From positions 53,708,174-53,772,173 of the forward strand of contig OW121740.1 of assembly GCA_933228675.1 (NCBI GenBank): 64,000 nt of DNA, in the 5' to 3' direction. Position 1 is the first letter of the stretch. Each line of letters starts with the position of its first letter. Below, one piece after another: positions 44,139 to 56,389 of this stretch. The notes under the pieces were generated by a model, which ran no database searches, was not told the DNA's origin, and saw only the letters and a program-made list of their open reading frames with translations. A program made the position numbers and the translations under genes. This stretch comes from Stomorhina lunata. Taxonomy: Eukaryota; Arthropoda; Insecta; Diptera; Rhiniidae.

Positions 44139-44989
44139 CGGTTTCAAAAGTGAACGTAAATAAAACTTATATAAAATATTTTTTTTTCATGATATTTCTT
44201 TTTCATTATAAAGTTTGACATTATGTGTGAAACACTACATCATTTAAATGACTACCACGCAAAATGTTGAAGGCATTGATCCTTTTGAGGTAATTTTCGA
44301 CCACTTTTTGACACATATTGGGGGCATCTCAGCCATAACTTGACGAATGTTGGTTTTTAAGAGCTCAAGTTAAAGGTTTATCTGCATAAATACGTTCTAT
44401 CACGCAGGCCCACAAAAAGTCTAATGGTGTCAAATCGCATGATCTTGGGGCCAGTTGATATCGCCACGACGGGAAATTACGCGGCCAGGAAATGGCTCTT
44501 GCAATTAAGCCATATTCGCTCTAGTTGTATGGCATGTGGCACCATCTTGTTGAGACCACATAATCTCCAAGTCGTATTCTTCAATAGCAGGCAAAAAAAG
44601 TCGGTTATTAAATGACCATAATGCTTTGAGTTCATGGAATCGACACATTCGGATCATCTTCAACACTTTCACTTACAGCATGAGCGAAACGTTAATGCAC
44701 AGGCCTTACAATATTTGTAACCGCTCCAGTCTCATCAAATTTTTTTACAATTTTGCCAATTGCTTGCGTAGTTGGACGATAATGTAAACCATAATCTCCT
44801 CTTAAAGCACGATATGCCGCTGTTTTAGAATCACCATTTTCACAGTATGTTTTGATCATTTTTATGGGTTGCGTAATACTTAAGCGATCCATTTTCGTCA
44901 ATCTCAGACTTTCCATTGAAAAGAAAAATGTTGGTTTAACAACTTAGTTTGACAGATGTCGAATTACAGTCCTATACTTTTGAAACCAC
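44139..44989 (-). pseudogene. mariner-like element, copy 4, internally deleted
   Basis: Inverted ends share GTTTCAAAAGT (44144 region and, inverted, 44979-44989). Minus strand: start MDRLSITQPIKMIKTYCENG (ORF 44692-44916) with the HTH, then a jump near 44608-44640 to the QDGAT and C-terminal part (44250-44600). The segment with the first catalytic Asp is gone. An internal-deletion derivative of this kind can be mobilised in trans if ends are intact. Confidence 0.75.
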
Positions 44990-45322
44990 GAAAAGGATAA
45001 CCTTTCAATAAAACATTTTTATTTCAACCCCCGGAAAGCGTAAATGACTTATGTTCTTATTACTTCAAGTTCGTGGATCCGTAAGTAATCTCTGGCCGAG
45101 ACTAAACTACCTCAGACCGACGACAAAACTACGTTACAAGTCGATTAATAATGAAATTTTAAAGCAAACTAAAAGAAGCAACTATCAGCTGTTTAATGGG
45201 TAGTTCAATAAAGTAGCGATGTCTACTTAGACTTAAGCCACTTTAAAAAAAAAAACATATGTGTGTATTATTACAACAACAATTGACTTTTGTATCCATA
45301 TGGACACATAAAGACTTTAATA

Positions 45323-45640
45323 ATAATTTAATAACAATTTCCACGACAACATTCTAATTGGAACTAGTGGTACTTTTCTCAGACAATGAGCTGCATCCGA
45401 TTCTATTTTTGGACTCATTGAAAGGGTCCTACGTCTTAACGCCGACTCAGAACGGCAAATGCATAAGTTAGAGAAGTTTTACATAACCTAATACTTAATA
45501 ACCAGTGGCTAGCTGAGTTATGAGGTAAACCGCATTTTTTTGAAAATTTATTTTTTTCGAGTGGATCTGGCCAGGGATCGAACTTGGGACCTCTGGTATG
45601 CTAGGCGGATGACTTACCTGCTATACCAAAGCGGTTCATA
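45323..45640 (-). mobile_element. tRNA-derived SINE, copy D
   Basis: Minus orientation, head from 45640 (TATGAACCGCTTTGGTATAG), A and B boxes, body and an A/T-rich tail without pure TA. Flanked by a perfect 15-bp duplication ATAAAGACTTTAATA (45308-45322 and 45641-45655), the longest and clearest of the four copies. Confidence 0.9.
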
Positions 45641-45849
45641 ATAAAGACTTTAATAGTTAAAAACAATAAAAATTCAATATCAAAATCAATTTTTTGACTT
45701 GAAGATTGATTTCGAAATGTATCCATATGGATACAATAGAGCAAAAGAGTATCTATATGGATACAAAATAGCAAAAAATTGGATATTCTTTGCATAAAAA
45801 TCTTTCAAATTTCACTTAAACTCTTGAATTCGTTTCTACAATACAAAAG

Positions 45850-46030
45850 GCTCTAGTACCTTCGAAGAATAAAAACGCCCTCCCCCTGATGTTAAAAGAG
45901 AAAGTCCGAAACTTCGATGGAAATACCATGTTAAGGAAACTCTTTTAAAGCTTGGCCTACGAAATTGAAGATCGAAGCGCATGGATTTCTAAAATATACT
46001 CGACCTTTGACCTTAACAGGCGGTAAATAT
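45850..46030. repeat. dispersed repeat, inverted partner at 22615-22780
   Basis: Shares 'gaaacttcgat', 'aagcttggccta' and 'tgaccttaacagg' phrases with the reverse complement of 22615-22780. Diverged. Family not recognised. Confidence 0.6.
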
Positions 46031-46079
46031 AGGCCATTTCAATTAGTAAGTAACTACCCTTAAACTTCTAACCCTGACT

Positions 46080-47190
46080 GTATCTTTTATTTTTTAAGAG
46101 TAGAGTGTTTGTTGCTGAGCACCATGAAATTTTACTAAAACGCCAACAACAAAAAAGCAACAGCAGTAAAAAAAAACATACAAATAAATAAAAGCCGCCA
46201 AGTAAAAATAAAATAACAAAAATAAAAATAAAGTCAAAAAGACAGACATCAGACCAGACCAGACCTATAGCATAGAGTAGTATTGGACGCGTGTGTACGA
46301 GGCAACGAACGACAGCGCGCTAAAAAAAATACTAAAAAAATTTAATAATTTTTGTATTAAAATAATAAATTAAATAAAATCTTAAATAAAAAGAATAGAA
46401 TTTATTCAAGATTTTAAGTTTCGTTATTTTGGAATACAAAATAAAATTTTTGTTTATGAAAAAAAAAAAAAAAATTGAAAAATTTGTAAGAAGAAAATTG
46501 AATTAAGAAAATTTTAAAAAGTGTTTAAGAATTAAAAAAAAGTGTTGAAGAAAATTTTTATAAAAATCAAAATAAAATACTTCCCAAAAAAAGGTTAAAA
46601 TTTTGTTTAAAAAAAAAATTATTCGAAAAATATCTCGTGCTTTTGAGTTTGAAAAATCGAATGACTTGTGTTTCTTAAATATTTATTTTAACTTTTTTTT
46701 GTTTAATTTTTGGCAAATTGTTCTCGTGTCTGTCTAAATACGTCAAATATGTTTAAAATTTTTTGCTTCCCCTATTGGTTCTACGCAAATTAAATACGAG
46801 TATTTGTTTAACCTCCTTAAAAAAAAACAAAATCAAACCAAATGTTTATAAAAATTGTTCCAAAAAAAATTTATAAAAAATTATAATTAATTGAAATAAT
46901 CTTAAAATGTTTAAAAATGTCTAAAAATTTTTTTAAAAATTTGACATAAAGATTTAAAAAAAATTTCAAAACTTAAGACCTTGAAGTATAAGTGAAATGA
47001 TGTTAAAGAAAACAAAGTGATTTTTTTTTATAGAATTTCTTTAATACAGTCCGACTGACTTAAATGTAACCACCCAAATCCCCTTAGTAAAAAGTGTGTA
47101 TTAAAAATAACCCCAATAGAAAATTGGTCCATTTTTGTAGGAGTTATTATGAAGATACCAATCCCTATTTTAAGCAAAAAAAAAACTACC
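46080..47190 (+). promoter_or_regulatory. possible host 5' leader or promoter-like island, weak
   Basis: 46120-46325 has CAACAACAAAAAAGCAACAG-type sequence, then a small GC-richer island around 46283-46320 ('ggacgcgtgtgtacgaggcaa', 'gacagcgcgc'), then about 2 kb of very A/T-rich sequence. This resembles long 5' leaders of fly genes, but no TATA/Inr/DPE set is convincing and no coding exon follows. Offered only as a candidate. Confidence 0.2.
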
Positions 47191-47194
47191 CCTC

Positions 47195-47957
47195 TTGTTC
47201 ATAAAAGAATTATAAAATTATCAAAGTCTTATAGTAGGAATTTTATATGGAAAATTTGAATTATAAGCCTGTCGTAGAAAAATTTTATGAATTAGGGGGT
47301 AAGAATGCAAATTTATAGTGAATTTTTACTTTAATATTTTAGGGGGTAAGAATGCAAATTAATAGTGAATTTTTACTTTAATACTTAAACCATTTACTCC
47401 AGCCGATTTCTTAAGATGTGACCCGGTCTATGAAAAGGGAAAGGGTGGCTTATGACTCAAAAACAAAATTTCGAAATATTAGCTAAAAATTTCGAAAAAT
47501 TAGCTAAAAATTTCCAAAAATTTGCGAAAAATTTCAAAAAAAATTTACTAATTTTTCGAAATTTTGTTTTTGAGTCATAAGCCACCTTTTCATAGACCGC
47601 TTGTTCATAAACGAATTATAAAATTATCAAAGTCTTATAGTAGGAATTTTGTATTTAAAATTTGAATAATAAGCCTGTCGTACAAAAATTTTATGAATTA
47701 GGGGGTAAGAATGCAAATTAATAGTGAATTTTTACTTTAATACTTAAACCATTTACTCCAGCCGATTTCTTAATATGTGACCCGGTCTATGAAAAGGGAA
47801 AAGGTGGCTTATGACTCAAAAACAAAATTTCGAAAAATTAGCTAAAAATTTCAAAAAATTTGCGAAAAATTTCCAAAAATTAGCTAAAAATTTCGAAAAA
47901 TTTACTAATTTTTTTGAGTCATAAGCCACCTTTTCATAGACCGGGTCACATATAGTC
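47195..47957. repeat. duplicated block with palindromic MITEs
   Basis: 'cttgttcataaa' plus 'attatcaaagtcttatagtagga' occurs at 47198 and 47603, and 'gggggtaagaatgcaaat' three times (about 47296, 47341, 47699). Two foldbacks sit inside: 47415-47600 and 47777-47957. The second is complete: TATGTGACCCGGTCTATGAA at one end and its inverse at the other, with a centre of short 'aaaatttcgaaaaattagct' repeats. No coding. Confidence 0.75.
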
Positions 47958-48545
47958 ATTTTCAAACTCTTTTTGAATGGTCATATTTAAATGAATCGGA
48001 CTGTAGAAATAAAAACTAAAAAAAAACTCAAGGAAAACTCATTTTCCTCTTTAAAAAAATATTTTTTAATAAATAAAAGTTGTCTTTTAACAACTCAACT
48101 TTTTTTTATCTTAATACCCTCCAAAATTATAAAAAAAAACCAACCGATTTCAAAATTTTTTTCCCTCTCGTACCTAAAGTCAACAAAAGTTTTTATGATA
48201 AAAAAAATTAGTGCAAAAAAAAAATTGTTGCTGAAAATTTTTTTAACAATTTCGCGGTTAATGTCAATGTCTCTGACAAAAATCATTGTTTGTCTGCTAA
48301 AAAAAGTTTCAAAGTTTATTTAACAAAAAAAAAAAGATATAAATAAATAAATTTTAGTGCTTAGTTCAAAATCGTGTTGTATCCAAAAGATGATAAAAAT
48401 TTTCAAAGAAAATTGTGTAACTTAAAGCTACAAGTTCAGAGAAATTGGAAAAGAAAAAGTTCTAAAAAAATCAAAACTGCTTATAAAGCAGTTTTTGTCC
48501 CATGGTAAAAAATCTAAGTTTTTAGTGAAAAAGAAATATTGTTAG
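47957..48545. other. A/T-rich non-coding
   Basis: The open frame of 110 codons at 47991-48323 is almost entirely Lys/Phe/Leu/Ile from A/T runs and has a mirrored frame on the other strand; not a gene. Confidence 0.5.
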
Positions 48546-49437
48546 ATTCTTGGTATACCCTTCACCATTAGCTAATAAGACCCTGATTTAATGTTTGTGA
48601 ATTAGTTTGCAACTTTTTATACCCTTTACCACCATAGATGGAAAGGGTATTATAAATTTGTGCTGATGTATGCAACGCATAGAAATATTTGTCGTAGCCA
48701 CCCACCTTTTGGTATACTAATAGGCTTAGCATCATTTTCCGAGTCGATTTAGTGATGTCAGTCCGTCCGTCCTTCCGTCTGGCCGGCTGGACCCCCATGT
48801 AAACAATGTAATCAAAGTACAAGTCGCAATTCTAAAGATAATTTGATAAAATTTGGCACAGATAATTTTTTTAATAGCAGGACCATTGAAATTCGTCAAA
48901 ATCGGTTTAATATTTCTGGTACCTCCCATGGGTCCCACTTCCCGGAATTGCTATTTTGGCCACAAATATCAATATTTTTTCATGAAATTTACGAAATTTG
49001 GTACAGTAATTTTGGTTTACATAAGCAGTATTTGTTGCTTATGTAAACCAAAATCACTGTACCAAATTTCGTTGAAATCGGTCCACATTTGATCATAACT
49101 CCCATACAAACTCTTCTGTCAAAACGCACTAAATGAGACAAAAATCACTAAAACGCTCGTAAATCTAAAGATAATAAGAATTTTGAGTTTATTTTTTGCA
49201 TACTTTATCTTTGTAAAAACCTAAATCAACTTGCAAAGTTTCAAGATAATCGGTCCATATTTGACCCTAGCTCTCATATAAGTCCAAATGACGGAAACAG
49301 CTTAAATACATAAGTTTTGAGAAAATATTTGTATGATGGCAAAATTTAGCAAATATTTGAATGAACACCTTTGACCTTAGTGGTGAAGGGTATCGTATGG
49401 TCGGGCTTGACCGACTATAGCACTTTCTTACTTGTTT
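48545..49437 (+). repeat. mini-me/DINE-1-like element, inverse of 13.7-14.5 kb copy
   Basis: Starts 'ataccctttaccaccatagatggaaag', contains the GTCY tract (48760-48790), 'cataactcccatacaaa' and 'gaccctagctctcatataag', and ends with the stem-loop 'ggtcgggcttgacc' and 'cttacttgttt'. Same family as 13683-14490 in reverse, with extra sequence at the left end. Confidence 0.72.
48992..49071. repeat. long hairpin inside mini-me element
   Basis: 'cgaaatttggtacagtaatt' onward to 49026 pairs with 49035-49071 through ATTTTGGTTTACATAAGCA, giving a stem of about 35 bp with an 8-base loop and very few mismatches. Confidence 0.85.
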
Positions 49438-49496
49438 ACTATTAAGCTAAAACCTCATAAAAATTATAACAATCTATAGCCCCTGGAGCTCCAGCA

Positions 49497-51795
49497 ATTT
49501 TTAGTCTTGAAATTTGACTTTAAATTTCTCAAAAACTATACAAGGTACATAAATAATTTTTTGTCGTTGTAAAGTTTATTTTATTGTTTATGTAAAACAA
49601 TTAAAAAAATTTTAAAAAACAAAACCCAATTGACCTTTTTTTGCAATTAAAATTTTGGTATATAGGAATTTGGCGTTTTTTCTAAAATTCGATTTTCTGG
49701 ATTCGTTTGAGAATTCGCCCTACTTTTTATTTTGGAAATCTAAAGATTATATATGGGACTATATTATTGCATTTCAGAAAGTTGCAAAATCGTCAGAAAT
49801 TTTTTGTTATATGTTCGAAAACACAAAAATTTTCCTAAAAATTAGACAAATTTCGTTCAATGCTAAACGTAAAGGGAATATTGCACTGACTTAAATTTTG
49901 GATTAGAATCTTCTTAGAATCCCATTCTCTACGAATATATAATAAAACATTAACCTTCGATAAAAAACTTCTTTGTAAAAAGTAACAAATTGATACCATC
50001 TTTTGAGAAAAAATATGCCCTTTTTTGATCAGCGAAAAATATTTGATTTTGGAAATTTCTCAACATTAAACGCTTCAATATATTTAAAAACGGTTTTCAC
50101 TATTTTATTTCGTTAAATGTTGGCTGTATGTCAGTATTTTTTTTTTTTAAATACGGGCTTAATATCGAATACCCAATTGACTTTTTTTTGCAACTAAAAT
50201 TTTGGTATATAGAAATTTGACATTCTTTTTAAAATTCGATTTTCTGAATTCGTTTGAGAATTCGCCCTACTTTTTATTTTGGAAATCTAAAGATTATATA
50301 TGGGACTATATTATTGCATTTTAGAAAGTTGCAAAATCGTCTGAAATTTTTTGTTATATGTTCGAAAACACAAAAATTTTCGTAAAAATTAGACAAATTT
50401 CGTTCAATGCTAAACGTAAAGGGAATATTGCAGTGACTTAAATTTTGGATTAGAATCTTCTGAGAATCCCATTCTCTACGAATATATAATAAAACATTAA
50501 CCTTCGATAAAAAACTTCTTTGTAAAAAGTAACAAATTGATACCATCTTTTGAGAAAAAATATGCCCTTTTTTGATCAGCGAAAAATATTTGACTTTGGA
50601 AATTTCTCAATATTAAACGAATCAATATTTAAATTTAAAAACGGTTTTCACTAGTTTACTTCATAAACTGTTGGCTGTATGTCTGTATTTTTTTTTTTTC
50701 AAAAAATACGGGCTTTATATCGAATACCCAATTGACCTTTTTTCGCAATTAAAATTTTAGTATATAGAAATTTGCCATTTTTTTATAAAATTCGATTTTC
50801 TGGATTCGTTTGAGAATTCGCCCTACTTTTTATTTTTGAAATCTAAGGAGTATATATGGGACCATATGAATGCATTTCAGAAAGTTGCAAAATCGTCTGA
50901 AATTTTTTGTTATATGTTCTAAAAAATTAGACAAATTTCGTTCAATGCTGTAACTTGACTTTTGGCCTAACTTGACTTTTGGATTTAAATCATCTTAGAA
51001 CACTATTCTCTACGAATATATAATAAAACATTAACCTTCGATAAAAAAACTTCTTTGTAAAAAGTAAAAAATTGATACCATCTTTTGAGAAAAAAAATGG
51101 CCTTTTTTGATCAGCGAAAAATATTTGATTTTGGAAATTTCTCAATATTCAACGCTTCAAGATATTTAAAAATGGGTTTCACTATTCGATTTACTTAACT
51201 GTTGGCTATATGCCAGTATTTTTAAAAATTATGGACTTAATATCGAATGCACAATGGGTCAAAAACTAAAAAAAGTTGAAGAGAAAAATCATTTTTTTTT
51301 TATTTTTGAAATAAAATAACTTAAAACTCATAGCAGTTACTATAGTTAAGTTATCATGTTTTTCTTCGTTTTTTCAAGCTCATTCCAAAATGTAAAAATA
51401 TTTATATTGGACAATAATTGAAAGAACTATACGTTCCAACAGCTGAGGTGCTCTACTTTAAAGCCCAATGATTCACCCTGTGTAATCAGCATTGAACGAA
51501 ATTTGTAAAATTTTTAAGAAAATTTTCGTGCTTTCGCGCATATAACAAAAAAGTCAAGCCGATTTTGCGATTTTCAAAAGCGAATGCAGAAAATCGGATT
51601 TTTATAAAAAATGACAAATTTCTATACATCATAATTTTAATTGCAAAAAAAAGGTTAATTGGGTTTATTTTTTGGAAATTTTTCAAATTGTTTTACATAA
51701 ACAATAAAATAGATTTTATAACTGCAAAAAAAATATTTTTTATTTTTTTATTTTTTGGAAATTTAAAGTCAAATTTCAAGTCAAATTTTTATAAA
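49497..51795. repeat. foldback-type block with three about 550-bp direct units
   Basis: Direct units begin at 'cccaattgacctttttt' near 49625, 50170 and 50727. Each contains 'attttggtatatag', 'ttcgtttgagaattcgcccta', 'aatatataataaaacattaacc' and 'tttttgatcagcgaaaaatattt'. The left flank 49497-49680 reappears inverted at about 51595-51790 ('cttgaaatttgactttaaattt', 'attttattgtttatgtaaaacaatt'). Minus- and plus-strand open frames here mirror the repeats and lack domains. Confidence 0.75.
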
Positions 51796-52030
51796 AAATA
51801 CCTTTGCTCGCACAATGGGTTGAGAAAATTTAAGAACTTTTATCATGACTATTGAGAAGAAGGTTAACAAGTTTTTTTATATCTTAAAAATAATGTTGTC
51901 ACTTTTTTAGCTAAAAAGCGACAAAAGACTTTTTGTTGAAAATTTTACTTAAATATATAAAATTTGTATAATCATCTAAAAATTTTCCATCAGATCTTCT
52001 TTTGTGTGTTTTAAATAAAAAAATTTCGGA
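51795..52030. other. A/T-rich spacer
   Basis: Nothing recognised between the foldback block and the 194-bp tandem array. Confidence 0.4.
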
Positions 52031-52034
52031 GAAA

Positions 52035-52740
52035 TCGGGAAAAATTGGAACCGTTATTAGCAAAATTCTAGCCCTAAGTAGTCAAAAAGTTGAAAATTTT
52101 TGTTTTCTAAGTTGAATATTTCATAAGCTATAGAAGATAAACTTATAACCTTTAAGGTTATATAGCTCCCCTCGTGATATAGCTACGAATAGGTTTGTAG
52201 ATATAAAAATCTTTTATATCGGATAAGTCGGGAAAAAATTGGAACCGATATTAGCAAAATTCTAGCCCTAAGTAGTCAAAAAGTTGAAAATGTTTGTTTT
52301 CGAAGTCGAATATCTCATAAGCTATAGAAGATAAACCTATAACCTTTAAGGTTATATAGCTCCCCTCTTGATATAGCTACGAATAGGCTTGTAGATATAA
52401 AAATCTTTTATATCGAATAAGTCAGGAAAAAATTGTAACCGATTTTAGTAAAATTCTAGCCCTAAGTAGTCAAAAAGTTGAAAATGTTTGTTTTCTAAGT
52501 CGAATATCTCATAAGCTATAGAAGAGAAACTTATAACCTTTAAGGTTATATAGCTCCCCTCGTGATATAGCTACTACTAGGTGTGTAGATATAAAAATCT
52601 TTTATATCGGATAAGTCGGGAAAAAATTGGAACCGATTTTAGCAAAATTCTAGCCCTAAGTAGTCAAAAAGTTACAAATGTTTGTTTTCTAAGTCGAATA
52701 TCTCATAAGCTATAGAAGATAAACCTATTCGTAGATATTA
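52035..52740. repeat. 194-bp tandem repeat, about 3.6 units
   Basis: 'gccctaagtagtcaaaaagtt' recurs at 52071, 52265, 52459 and 52653, exactly 194 bp apart. Each full unit contains the perfect palindrome ATAACCTTTAAGGTTAT and 'agctcccctcgtgatatagctac'. The last unit is partial. Confidence 0.92.
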
Positions 52741-53030
52741 AAATCGTTTGTAACGGATCAAAAATGTGACTTTTGGACCGTTTTTAACTATCGAAAAAAC
52801 TGTGGTGCCCTAATTGATAATTCTACAGACTCCAAATTCTTAAAACTTAAGCTTAAAGACTCCTCTTTAATAGCCTGTGAAATGATAATTGAGCTTACAA
52901 TTTTAAAGTTCTTAAATTACGTCCCTATTTTTGAAAAAAAAAATGTTGATAAAAAATATATTAACATTTTCTCTAAAGATAAAATCAATAAATACAAAAT
53001 CATATAAAACAAGTATAAAAGTGCATGAGT
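52740..53030. other. non-coding spacer
   Basis: No recognisable feature. Confidence 0.4.
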
Positions 53031-53405
53031 TTGTATGGAAGTTATGGTCAAATGTTTCGACCGACGAAATTTGGTACAGCGATTTATGTTAACATATGCA
53101 GTACCTGTTGTCAATTTCACGAAAAACTATTGATATTTGTGGCCAAAATATCAATTCCGCGTAATGGGACTTATGAGAGGTACCATGTATAATGGACCGA
53201 TTGACGAATATCAATAGCCATGATCCCACTATCAAAAAAAAATATCTGTGGCAATAATCATCAAATTATCTTTAGAAATGCGACCTGTACTTTGAATACC
53301 TGGTTTACATGGGGGTCCAGCCAGCCAGCCAGACAGACGGACTGAAGGACGGACGGACTGACATCGTTAAATCGACTCATTCTGAGTCTATTGGTATAAT
53401 TAATT
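53030..53405 (-). repeat. partial mini-me/DINE-1-like element
   Basis: Matches the interior to GTCY end of the 13.7-14.5 kb copy in the same direction: 'gaaatttggtacagcgattta', 'gatatttgtggccaaaatatc', 'tttacatgggggtccagcc', 'gacggactgaaggacggacgg'. Confidence 0.7.
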
Positions 53406-54250
53406 ACGTAACCCCTTAATATCTAAATTTACATATAGTTCTCATTAAAGAGCTTTTGACATGTCAAAACTTGAAATCTTTTTAATTCATATCCCACCTA
53501 TTTTTATAATATTTAGATTACTTTACTCACAAACTTCTCATTTAGTTCATTTAAAATTGATATGTTTTTTAATAATTTGTGACTGCAAAAGATTTGAAAA
53601 ATGTCATCACTATCAATCAATCTTTTGTGTTTGAATAAATCAAATGCTGATTGAAAACTAATTGACACTAACGATAACAAATCGATCATGCAATGATCAG
53701 CATACACTGAGACAAAGGGTATACTTAGGACAGCAAACTTATGTCCAAAGGGACACAAGTTAAGAGATATGTTTCCCTAAAAACACTTGAAAGGAATTGT
53801 TACAGATTTTGGAGTTCTTAAATTCTTGTAAAATGTATTTCTTATTATAAAATGAAAAACGTGATCTTGTGGATGTGATCCACATGTCTAAGTTATTCAT
53901 AGAGAGACGTATTTTGCATTTTTTTAATCTTTATAACCCGTTTTTATCGTTATCTCATCTCCAAATCAGTTGTTGTTAGGTGAGGAACTTAATACAATTC
54001 TCGAATTATCTTGTTAGGTAAGGTCCGACTATAAAACAATTTTATGGTCAAAATGTGGTGAATCTTTTTAATATTTTAACTTCGTTCCCAAAGTTCTAGA
54101 CGTGATACATAAATAATAGAGAATGGCGATAATTTGAAATACTTAGATTCAAAAGTATGCTTTAGAAATTTAAATAAGTTTATTATAAAAATAACTTCCG
54201 TTTGGTGAATTAAAACGTAATGGACTCAATATATTTGAAAGATGTCCCAG
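53405..54250. other. non-coding, nothing recognised
   Basis: AT-rich, no repeat or open frame of note. Confidence 0.5.
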
Positions 54251-54254
54251 AGTT

Positions 54255-56384
54255 CGAACTAGAACTGAACTAGAACTGAACTAGAACTGAACTAGAACTG
54301 AACTAGAACTGAACTAGAACTGAACTAGAACTGAACTAGATTTGAACTAGAACTGAACTAGAACTGAACTAGAACTGAACTAGAACTGAACTAGAACTGA
54401 ACTAGAACTGAACTAGAACTGAACTAGAACTGAACTAGAACTGAACTAGAACTGAACTAGAACTGAACTAGAACTGAACTAGAACTGAACTAGAACTGAA
54501 CTAGAACTGAACTAGAACTGAACTAGAACTGAACTAGAACTGAACTAGAACTGAACTAGAACTAGAACTGAACTAGAACTGAACTAGAACTGAACTAGAA
54601 CTGAACTAGAACTGAACTAGAACTGAACTAGAACTGAACTAGAACTGAACTAGAACTGAACTAGAACTGAACTAGAACTGAACTAGAACTGAACTAGAAC
54701 TGAACTAGAACTGAACTAGAACTGAACTAGAACTGAACTAGAACTGAACTAGAACTGAACTAGAACTGAACTAGAACTGAACTAGAACTGAACTAGAACT
54801 GAACTAGAACTGAACTAGAACTGAACTAGAACTGAACTAGAACTGAACTAGAACTGAACTAGAACTGAACTAGAACTGAACTAGAACTGAACTAGAACTG
54901 AACTAGAACTGAACTAGAACTGAACTAGAACTGAACTAGAACTGAACTAGAACTGAACTAGAACTGAACTAGAACTGAACTAGAACTGAACTAGAACTGA
55001 ACTAGAACTGAACTAGAACTGAACTAGAACTGAACTAGAACTGAACTAGAACTGAACTAGAACTGAACTAGAACTGAACTAGAACTGAACTAGAACTGAA
55101 CTAGAACTGAACTAGAACTGAACTAGAACTGAACTAGAACTGAACTAGAACTGAACTAGAACTGAACTAGAACTGAACTAGAACTGAACTAGAACTGAAC
55201 TAGAACTGAACTAGAACTGAACTAGAACTGAACTAGAACTGAACTAGAACTGAACTAGAACTGAACTAGAACTGAACTAAAACTGAACTAGAACTGAACT
55301 AGAACTGAACTAGAACTGAACTAGAACTGAACTAGAACTGAACTAGAACTGAACTAGAACTGAACTAGAACTGAACTAGAACTGAACTAGAACTGAACTA
55401 GAACTGAACTAGAACTGAACTAGAACTGAACTAGAACTGAACTAGAACTGAACTAGAACTGAACTAGAACTGAACTAGAACTGAACTAGAACTGAACTAG
55501 AACTGAACTAGAACTGAACTAGAACTGAACTAGAACTGAACTAGAACTGAACTAGAACTGAACTAGAACTGAACTAGAACTGAACTAGAACTGAACTAGA
55601 ACTGAACTAGAACTGAACTAGAACTGAACTAGAACTGAACTAGAACTGAACTAGAACTGAACTAGAACTGAACTAGAACTGAACTAGAACTGAACTAGAA
55701 CTGAACTAGAACTGAACTAGAACTGAACTAGAACTGAACTAGAACTGAACTAGAACTGAACTAGAACTGAACTAGAACTAGAACTGAACTAGAACTGAAC
55801 TAGAACTGAACTAGAACTGAACTAGAACTGAACTAGAACTGAACTAGAACTAGAACTGAACTAGAACTAGAACTGAACTAGAACTGAACTAGAACTAAAC
55901 TAGAACTGAACTAGAACTGAACTAGAACTGAACTAGAACTGAACTAGAACTGAACTAGAACTGAACTAGAACTGAACTAGAACTGAACTAGAACTGAACT
56001 AGAACTGAACTAGAACTGAACTAGAACTGAACTAGAACTGAACTAGAACTGAACTAGAACTGAACTAGAACTGAACTAGAACTGAACTAGAACTGAACTA
56101 GAACTGAACTAGAACTGAACTAGAACTGAACTAGAACTGAACTAGAACTGAACTAGAACTGAACTAGAACTGAACTAGAACTGAACTAGAACTGAACTAG
56201 AACTGAACTAGAACTGAACTAGAACTGAACTAGAACTGAACTAGAACTGAACTAGAACTGAACTAGAACTGAACTAGAACTGAACTAGAACTGAACTAGA
56301 ACTGAACTAGAACTGAACTAGAACTGAACTAGAACTGAACTAGAACTGAACTAGAACTGAACTAGAACTGAACTCGAACTGAAA
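54255..56384. repeat. satellite array, 11-bp unit GAACTAGAACT
   Basis: About 2.1 kb, roughly 190 units, almost perfectly homogeneous. Variants seen by eye: a 5-6 bp phase slip (ACTAGAACTAGAACT) near 54560, 55777, 55848 and 55865, and single changes near 54340, 55279 and 55898. It is entered and left abruptly ('cagagttc', 'actcgaactgaaatag'). All reading frames contain stops, so not coding. Confidence 0.97.
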
Positions 56385-56389
56385 TAGTT

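Noticed and set aside
47991..48323. 110-codon frame as a gene
   Set aside because: Almost only Lys, Phe, Leu, Ile and Ser from A/T-rich DNA, with a mirrored antisense frame; no domain.
54255..56384. CRISPR array
   Set aside because: The array is a continuous 11-bp satellite with no spacers, in an insect genome.
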